This document shows positions 6,744 to 11,411 of a stretch of 11,411 nt of DNA, piece by piece. The DNA comes from Thermoprotei archaeon (GTDB lineage: Archaea; Thermoproteota; Thermoprotei_A; Sulfolobales; WANQ01), in contig JALWGO010000152.1 in assembly GCA_027038805.1 (NCBI GenBank), forward strand, positions 1 to 11,411. The letters run 5' to 3'. Below the pieces are notes generated by a model that saw only the letters and a program-made list of their open reading frames with translations, was not told the DNA's origin and searched no databases. Each line of letters opens with the position of its first letter. Positions within the stretch are counted from its first letter, which is position 1. Position numbers and translations under genes: made by a program.

Positions 6744-7205
6744 ATGATTGATAATACTTCTGATAGTGATGTAATTATACGTACAGCAACCTATAGGGAT
6801 CTAGACAACATATATAGGATAGAAGTAGAGTCCTTCAAAATACCGTATCCCAGAAAATATCTCGCAGTACTTCTAGCATTATCAGGAGACTTATTCATAG
6901 TGGCTGAGAACAATAGTAAAGTGATAGGATATGCTGTAGGTGTGCTAAGATACGGTAATGTGGGTCATGTTATATCAATAGCAGTATCTAAGGAGTGGAG
7001 AAGGAAAGGTGTGGGTACAAAGCTAATGCTAGAGCTTGAAAGAAGATTTAAAGAGAGATCAATGAGTACCGCTATGCTGGAAGTCCGGGTCTCAAATAAG
7101 GCTGCAATAAAATTATATGAAAAACTAGGATACAAGATAGCCGATAGGATAAGAAGATATTACCCGGATGGAGAAGACGCATACCTAATGCTTAAGAGAC
7201 TATAA
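6744..7205 (+). CDS. rimI: GNAT N-terminal protein acetyltransferase, RimI/Ard1 type
   Basis: At 153 residues this is a complete single-domain GNAT. VIIRTATYRDLDNIYRIE (10-27) is the first strand and helix. AVSKEWRRKGVGTKLM (80-95) holds the acetyl-CoA pyrophosphate loop R-R-K-G-V-G. LEVRVSNKAAIKLYEKLGY (112-130) is motif B, and YYPDGEDAYLM near the end is characteristic of archaeal Ard1/Naa10-like enzymes. The family acetylates protein N-termini in archaea, including Alba in Sulfolobus. Start ATG 6744 has GGTG (6730-6733) at 10 nt. polB follows on the same strand after 66 nt, so the two may be partly co-transcribed, although polB has its own TATA-like box. Confidence 0.93.
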   Translation: MIDNTSDSDVIIRTATYRDLDNIYRIEVESFKIPYPRKYLAVLLALSGDLFIVAENNSKVIGYAVGVLRYGNVGHVISIAVSKEWRRKGVGTKLMLELERRFKERSMSTAMLEVRVSNKAAIKLYEKLGYKIADRIRRYYPDGEDAYLMLKRL

Positions 7206-7219
7206 GGTTTATTGAAATC

Positions 7220-7230
7220 ACATTTAATAC
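7220..7230 (+). promoter_or_regulatory. TATA-like box for polB
   Basis: ACATTTAATAC lies in the 66-nt gap after the acetyltransferase gene. Initiation about 25 nt downstream (near 7251) would give a leader of about 20 nt carrying GGGAG (7258-7262) before TTG 7272. AATTAAATAG (7246-7255) is an alternative, but it would place initiation inside the coding region. Confidence 0.33.
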
Positions 7231-7271
7231 CAGACTAGTACAAATAATTAAATAGTAGGGAGACGATAGTC

Positions 7272-9668
7272 TTGTCACTAAAATTTTACCTACTGGATGT
7301 AACCTACGAGATAATTGGAAGAGAACCCCATATAATCATGTGGGGCATCGATGACCAGGGAAATAGGATAGTTGTTAGAGATAGAAGCTTCCGTCCATAT
7401 TTCTACGCATTGCTATCAGCTGATACAAGCCCCGAAACAGTTAAAGCAAGAATACAGAGGTTATCAAAGCCACGTAGCCCTCTAATCTCGGTTGAGCCCG
7501 TCGACAAGAAATACTATGGTAGACCAGTTAAGGCGTTAAAGATAACAACTGTTATACCAGAAACAGTTAGAGAATACCGTGAAGAAGTTAAAAAAATAGA
7601 AGGAGTAGAAGATGTTCTTGAAGCAGATATAAGGTTTAGTATGAGATACATAATAGATCATGGATTAAAGCCATGCTGGTGGCATGAAGTAGAAGTAGAA
7701 GAAACTCCCGTAACGCCTCAATATAGGGGACGGGTACAAAAGGAATTCATAGCCAAGCAGCCACCCAAGCCTCTACCCGAAAGCGAGCAACAGAGACCGC
7801 CAAGTCTAAGAATGCTTGCCTTCGATATAGAAGTATATAGTAAGCAAGGGAGCCCTAATCCTAAGCGTGATCCAGTAATAATAGTATCCTCAATGAACGA
7901 TCGAGGCGACTTAAAACTATTCGTTGCAGAAGATCACGATGATAGAGAAGTAATAAAGGAATTCGTAAAATATGTTTTAGAATATGATCCAGACATAATA
8001 ATGGGATACAATAATAATCACTTCGACTGGCCCTACCTACTCGAACGTGCACATGTACTTGGCTTAAAACTGGATATAGGGAGACGAAAGGATAGCGAGC
8101 CAACAACAAGCGTTTACGGCCATGTATCTATTGCTGGTAGGCTCAACGTAGACCTATATGATTTTGCTGAAGAAATACCAGAGATAAAGGTGAAGACGCT
8201 TGAGAATGTAGCCGACTATCTAGGTGTTATGAAGAAGTCCGAGCGAGTTATAATTGAATGGTACCAGATACCCGAGTTCTGGGACAATCCAAGCAAGCGA
8301 AAAATACTATTAAAATATGCTGAAGACGATGTAAAATCAACTTACGGTTTAGGCGATAAATTCTTACCCTTCGCAATACAGCTTTCAAGCCTCACTGGCC
8401 TACCCTTAGACCAAGTGGGTGCTGCAAGTGTTGGATTTAGACTAGAATGGTACTTAATGCGCGCTGCCTACAGCTATAATGAACTCGTACCAAATAGAGT
8501 AGAGAGACCCTACGAGCCCTATAGAGGCGCAATAGTCTTAGAACCCGTTAGGGGAGTACACGAGAATATCGCTGTACTAGACTTTAGCTCCATGTATCCC
8601 AACATAATGATAAAATACAATGTGGGCCCTGATACACTCGTTAGAAACCCTGAGGAATGCGGGAAGAATGGTTGTTGGATAGCACCAGAAGTAGGCCATA
8701 GATTCCGGAAAGAACCACCGGGATTCTTTAAGAGAGTTCTTGAAACATTACTTAAACTTAGAAGAGAAGTAAAGAACCTCATGAAAAAATACGATCCCGA
8801 TAGCTATGAGTATCGTGTATTAAATGAGCGTCAAAAAGCGTTGAAGGTACTGGCTAATGCAGCTTACGGTTATATGGGCTGGGTGGGTGCGAGATGGTAT
8901 TGTAAGGAGGGAGCGGAAGCCGTTACAGCCTGGGGTAGACAGACTATTAGAAAAGCGATTGAGATAGCTAGGAAACTAGGACTCAAGGTGATTTATGGTG
9001 ATACAGATTCATTGTTCGTAACATATATTCCAGATAAAGTAGAAAAATTTATCGAGATAATAGAGAAAGAACTAGGATTCGAGATCAAAATAGACAAGAT
9101 CTATAAAAGAGTATTCTTCACTGAAGCTAAGAAGAGATACGCGGGCCTCCTAGCTGATGGAAGAATAGACATAGTGGGATTCGAGGCAGTACGTGGAGAC
9201 TGGTCTGAACTAGCAAAAGAAGTCCAAGAGAAAATAGTTGAGATAATATTGAAGGAAGGAGATACATCTAAAGCAATAGAGTATGTTAGGAAAGTAATAA
9301 GTGATTTAACCAATAATAAGATACCATTGAATAAGCTAATAATATGGAAAACATTATCGAAGAAACTAGAAGAATACAGTGTTGATGCTCCACATGTTAC
9401 TGCTGCGAGGAGAATGAAGGAGGCGGGATTCGAGGTCAGTAAAGGCGATAAAATAGGATACGTTATTGTAAAAGGTGGTGGCAAGGTCTCATCAAGGGCT
9501 TATCCGTACTTTATGGTTTCAGTCGATGAGATAGACCATAACTACTATATAGATCATCAGATAATACCCGCTGCACTGCGAATTCTAGGATACTTTGGTA
9601 TAACGGAGAAGCAACTAAAGGCTGGTGCGAGGGGGCAGAAGACCCTATTCGATTTCTTTAAAAAGTAG
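7272..9668 (+). CDS. polB: Family B DNA polymerase with 3'-5' exonuclease, uracil-sensing pocket and PIP box
   Basis: This is a full-length replicative polymerase of 798 residues. Exonuclease motifs are intact: ExoI FDIE (D185/E187), ExoII YNNNHFD (246-252) and ExoIII YAEDD (349-353). Polymerase motifs are intact: A DFSSMYPNIM (D437), B around K525 with ANAAYGYMG, and C YGDTDS (D577/D579), followed by AKKRYAG near 599-605. The C-terminus ends in QKTLFDFF (789-796), a canonical PCNA-interacting box. Y12, P42, Y43, I120 and R125 line up with Pyrococcus Y7, P36, Y37, I114 and R119 of the read-ahead uracil pocket, so template-uracil stalling is expected. A Pro-rich stretch (about 143-178) links the N-terminal and exonuclease domains. 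The subclass resembles PolB3 rather than the larger PolB1. Start TTG 7272 has GGGAG at 9 nt. It ends 14 nt from convergent dnaG. Confidence 0.98.
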   Translation: MSLKFYLLDVTYEIIGREPHIIMWGIDDQGNRIVVRDRSFRPYFYALLSADTSPETVKARIQRLSKPRSPLISVEPVDKKYYGRPVKALKITTVIPETVREYREEVKKIEGVEDVLEADIRFSMRYIIDHGLKPCWWHEVEVEETPVTPQYRGRVQKEFIAKQPPKPLPESEQQRPPSLRMLAFDIEVYSKQGSPNPKRDPVIIVSSMNDRGDLKLFVAEDHDDREVIKEFVKYVLEYDPDIIMGYNNNHFDWPYLLERAHVLGLKLDIGRRKDSEPTTSVYGHVSIAGRLNVDLYDFAEEIPEIKVKTLENVADYLGVMKKSERVIIEWYQIPEFWDNPSKRKILLKYAEDDVKSTYGLGDKFLPFAIQLSSLTGLPLDQVGAASVGFRLEWYLMRAAYSYNELVPNRVERPYEPYRGAIVLEPVRGVHENIAVLDFSSMYPNIMIKYNVGPDTLVRNPEECGKNGCWIAPEVGHRFRKEPPGFFKRVLETLLKLRREVKNLMKKYDPDSYEYRVLNERQKALKVLANAAYGYMGWVGARWYCKEGAEAVTAWGRQTIRKAIEIARKLGLKVIYGDTDSLFVTYIPDKVEKFIEIIEKELGFEIKIDKIYKRVFFTEAKKRYAGLLADGRIDIVGFEAVRGDWSELAKEVQEKIVEIILKEGDTSKAIEYVRKVISDLTNNKIPLNKLIIWKTLSKKLEEYSVDAPHVTAARRMKEAGFEVSKGDKIGYVIVKGGGKVSSRAYPYFMVSVDEIDHNYYIDHQIIPAALRILGYFGITEKQLKAGARGQKTLFDFFKK

Positions 9669-9673
9669 TATGA

Positions 9674-9686
9674 ATGATTAAATCAT
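9674..9686. repeat. 13-nt perfect palindrome at the polB/dnaG 3' junction
   Basis: ATGATT-A-AATCAT occupies most of the space between the two convergent stop codons and overlaps the dnaG stop codon. It is too compact to form a strong hairpin, and its role, if any, is unknown. Confidence 0.5.
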
Positions 9687-11059
9687 AATATATCGTTAAA
9701 GGTTAGCATCTCTACATCATAGGGTCTCTTAGATATACCACCTATCCTAGCCCCCACGATCAAGCGTACTTTTTTCTCAGAAGCGATATCCGCTAGTCTC
9801 TGAGTCACTATACCGTCAAATACTATAGCATAGACCTTACCTGGCTCAATCTTCTTCAATTCGTCAAAGAGGTCTCTTACTGGCAGTCTTTTAACAACGT
9901 TCCATGACTCATCGTATAGTATTGCTTCAAGAGTACCTTGTAGCTTTTTGGCCTCGTTTAAAACTGAGTCAGGGAAGCTTATGACGTATTCTTCTAGGCC
10001 TTTAGGTGGTCTGGGTTTCTCTGCCTTCCCTACTTCAGCAACTTTTTCCACGGCTTCTCGGGGTTTTACTTCTACTATTGGTTGCGGCTGTGAGACCTCT
10101 ACTGCACTTGCTGGTTGAGCTATTGGTGTCGTGGGTTGTTCTATTGGTTGTATTGGTTTCTCTGCTTTTGCTTCAATTCTTTCTCTAGGCTCCCGTTTTT
10201 CTTCTCTCTCACTTCTTCTAGGTCTTTCTCTTCTGTGTTCTTTTTCTAATAGGGCTTTGTATTGCTCTGCTGGGACAACGTTCTTGAGTGCACGTGAGAT
10301 CTCTTTCCCAGTTAGTTCTTCAACTTCTTTTCCGGGCGGTGCTCTTGCAATGGCATGCAGTCTAACGCTTCTTAATAGTTCACGGAGTATTAGTTCTCCT
10401 CCGTGGTCGCCGTCGACGAAGGCTATACATTTCTTCTCCTTACATAGTTTAACTATTGTATCAGGTATTTTGCTTCTTGCACCTTCTATTGCGATAACAT
10501 TTGTGTAACCGTATTTTAATAAGTTGAGTACGTCTGCTCTTCCCTCGACTATGATTATGGTATCTGATTTATCTATATCGGGGCCAGCTGGTAGGCCTTC
10601 CGGACCATATTTTGTTATCTGGCTTGTTCTTAGTACTTCAGCTATTTCTGATAAGATTTCTTTTAGATCGGGTGCTTTCTCCATGCTCCACTTCTGGAGT
10701 ATCTCCTTGGCTCTCTCGGTTATCTTCTTGATCTTCTCTATTCTTAGGTCTACGATATCCACCACTCTTAGCTTAGCCGGATATGGTCCGACTCTATCGA
10801 CAGTTTCAAGCATTGCTGCTACGAGAGCGGTTTCAACTCTATCAAGATTAGACGGGATAACGACATCTCCAATCGTCTTGTTTCCGTGTACTTTTAGGTC
10901 GACTTGTATTCTACCGATCCGGCCCTTGTCTTGTAGTTCGCGTAGATCTAGTTGGGAGCCGAAGAGTCCTTCTGTTTGCCCAAAAATAGCGCCTATTACA
11001 TCTGGTTTATCTACTATTCCGTCTACTTCTATTCTAGCTTTTATCAAGTACTTAGCCAT
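9683..11059 (-). CDS. dnaG: Archaeal DnaG-type primase (Toprim domain)
   Basis: The protein has 458 residues from ATG 11059. The frame also opens at GTG 11068, but AGGTG (11070-11066) six nt before the ATG decides for 11059, and MAKYLIKARIEVDGIV fits the family start. Using numbering from the GTG, the N-terminal archaeal DnaG domain (about 5-165) contains GAIFGQTEGLFG and IPSNLDRVETAL. The Toprim domain (about 168-250) has the catalytic Glu in VEGRADV (E175) and the metal-binding DGDHGG (D219/D221). A highly charged, then Pro/Gln/Val-rich linker (about 276-357) leads to a C-terminal domain (358-461) with VFDGIVTQRLADIA. At roughly 460 residues it is longer than the Sulfolobus homologue I remember, mainly through this linker. 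The family makes primers in vitro and also associates with the archaeal exosome. tyrS lies 96 nt upstream on the same strand. Confidence 0.97.
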   Translation of the reverse strand: MAKYLIKARIEVDGIVDKPDVIGAIFGQTEGLFGSQLDLRELQDKGRIGRIQVDLKVHGNKTIGDVVIPSNLDRVETALVAAMLETVDRVGPYPAKLRVVDIVDLRIEKIKKITERAKEILQKWSMEKAPDLKEILSEIAEVLRTSQITKYGPEGLPAGPDIDKSDTIIIVEGRADVLNLLKYGYTNVIAIEGARSKIPDTIVKLCKEKKCIAFVDGDHGGELILRELLRSVRLHAIARAPPGKEVEELTGKEISRALKNVVPAEQYKALLEKEHRRERPRRSEREEKREPRERIEAKAEKPIQPIEQPTTPIAQPASAVEVSQPQPIVEVKPREAVEKVAEVGKAEKPRPPKGLEEYVISFPDSVLNEAKKLQGTLEAILYDESWNVVKRLPVRDLFDELKKIEPGKVYAIVFDGIVTQRLADIASEKKVRLIVGARIGGISKRPYDVEMLTFNDIL

Positions 11060-11065
11060 CCTATA

Positions 11066-11070
11066 CACCT
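11066..11070 (-). promoter_or_regulatory. Ribosome binding site fixing the dnaG start at ATG 11059
   Basis: The minus strand reads AGGTG, then a 6-nt spacer, then ATG. The GTG within this site is itself an in-frame start candidate but would lack a binding site of its own. Confidence 0.6.
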
Positions 11071-11106
11071 TGGATTTTCGGAGAGATTCTTGTTTTCAAC
11101 CCTATT

Positions 11107-11118
11107 CTCATTTATGAG
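11107..11118 (-). promoter_or_regulatory. Possible TATA-like box for dnaG
   Basis: CTCATAAATGAG on the minus strand is a 5-bp inverted repeat around AA. It could supply a TATA-like core about 50 nt before ATG 11059, giving a leader of roughly 25-30 nt. Read-through from tyrS is equally possible. Confidence 0.28.
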
Positions 11119-11155
11119 ATTCATGTTGTAATTATGAGTGAGGTGAGGTTACGTG

Positions 11156-11411
11156 TTATCTTGTTAGAGTAGAGGACTTTAAGGTTTCAAGGAGGTTCTT
11201 AGCTTCTTTGTTTTCTTCAAAATATCTTCTAACTGGTTCAAGGAATTTAATTAATGCGTCTGCTGTAGCATTCTTAAGGTCTAGTGGATGTATTTTTCCC
11301 TCAACGAACAACTTCTCTAGCTCATCATAGCTGTAAATGTCTATGGGTCCACCGTATTTCTCGGGTCTCTCAATATGTAATATGAAGTCTTTTTGAGTGA
11401 AGAGTATGTAC
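11156..11411 (-). CDS. tyrS: Tyrosyl-tRNA synthetase, C-terminal end only
   Basis: The minus-strand frame is open at the right edge and ends at TAA (11158-11156), leaving 84 residues. ERPEKYGGPIDIYSYDELEK followed by IHPLDLKNATADALIKFLEP matches the C-terminus of archaeal TyrRS. The Methanocaldococcus jannaschii enzyme, as I remember it, has RPEKFGGDLTVNSYEELE and HPMDLKNAVAEELIKILEP. That enzyme stops a few residues after this block, while here about 20 further, Glu/Lys-rich residues follow, as expected for the longer crenarchaeal forms. The catalytic domain with its ATP and tyrosine sites lies outside the window. It is upstream of dnaG on the same strand with a 96-nt gap to the dnaG ATG. 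Confidence 0.9.
   Translation of the reverse strand, partial: YILFTQKDFILHIERPEKYGGPIDIYSYDELEKLFVEGKIHPLDLKNATADALIKFLEPVRRYFEENKEAKNLLETLKSSTLTR

Noticed and set aside
9101..9484. 127-codon minus-strand frame
   Set aside because: It is antisense to the highly conserved polB thumb and has no binding site or recognisable motif.
10131..11117. Two long + strand frames opposite dnaG
   Set aside because: They are Ser/Leu-rich mirror frames of dnaG, produced by its codon bias and charged linker; no family resemblance.
1..11411. CRISPR arrays, insertion sequences, integrase sites or a defence island
   Set aside because: No regularly spaced repeats, transposase motifs, terminal inverted repeats or recognisable effector genes are visible; the gene content is largely core.

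Overview
The window looks like chromosomal DNA of a hyperthermophilic crenarchaeon, most likely a member of the Desulfurococcales. The signs are an A+T-rich genome containing one very G+C-rich archaeal-type SRP RNA, archaeal information-processing proteins (aPelota, an Ard1/RimI-type acetyltransferase, a PIP-box family B DNA polymerase, archaeal DnaG, archaeal TyrRS), TATA-like boxes, GAGGTGA-type ribosome binding sites and frequent TTG or GTG starts. The genus cannot be fixed from the sequence alone. No tRNA, rRNA, insertion sequence, CRISPR array or prophage gene was seen.

Layout. Positions 1-1148: the 3' part of a DUF6062-like CxxC/CxxH protein gene on the + strand, open at the left edge, meets tail to tail (41-nt overlap) a minus-strand gene for a putative ribbon-helix-helix plus coiled-coil protein. 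Positions 1290-2042: a conserved GNAT-like protein on the minus strand, followed by a terminator-like hairpin. Positions 2246-2576: SRP (7S) RNA on the minus strand. Positions 2612-3751: an M50/site-2-protease-type membrane metalloprotease on the minus strand. Positions 3841-5621: a two-gene + strand operon of a predicted nucleotidyltransferase and a radical SAM enzyme, divergent from the protease across a shared TATA-like core. Positions 5590-6663: aPelota, minus strand, overlapping the radical SAM gene by 32 nt. Positions 6744-9668: the RimI/Ard1-type acetyltransferase and DNA polymerase B on the + strand. Positions 9683-11059: archaeal DnaG, minus strand, tail to tail with polB. Positions 11156-11411: the C-terminal end of tyrosyl-tRNA synthetase on the minus strand, open at the right edge.

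Together this is mostly a core neighbourhood: replication (polB, dnaG), translation and ribosome rescue (tyrS, pelA), protein targeting (SRP RNA), N-terminal acetylation (rimI) and membrane proteolysis (M50). The parts of unknown function are the nucleotidyltransferase and radical SAM pair, the DUF6062-like protein, the putative RHH protein and the GNAT-like protein. I found no convincing defence or mobile system. Two genes run off the window edges and would be missed or mis-started by an ATG-to-stop search: the DUF6062-like gene really begins before position 1, and tyrS has only its last 84 codons here.
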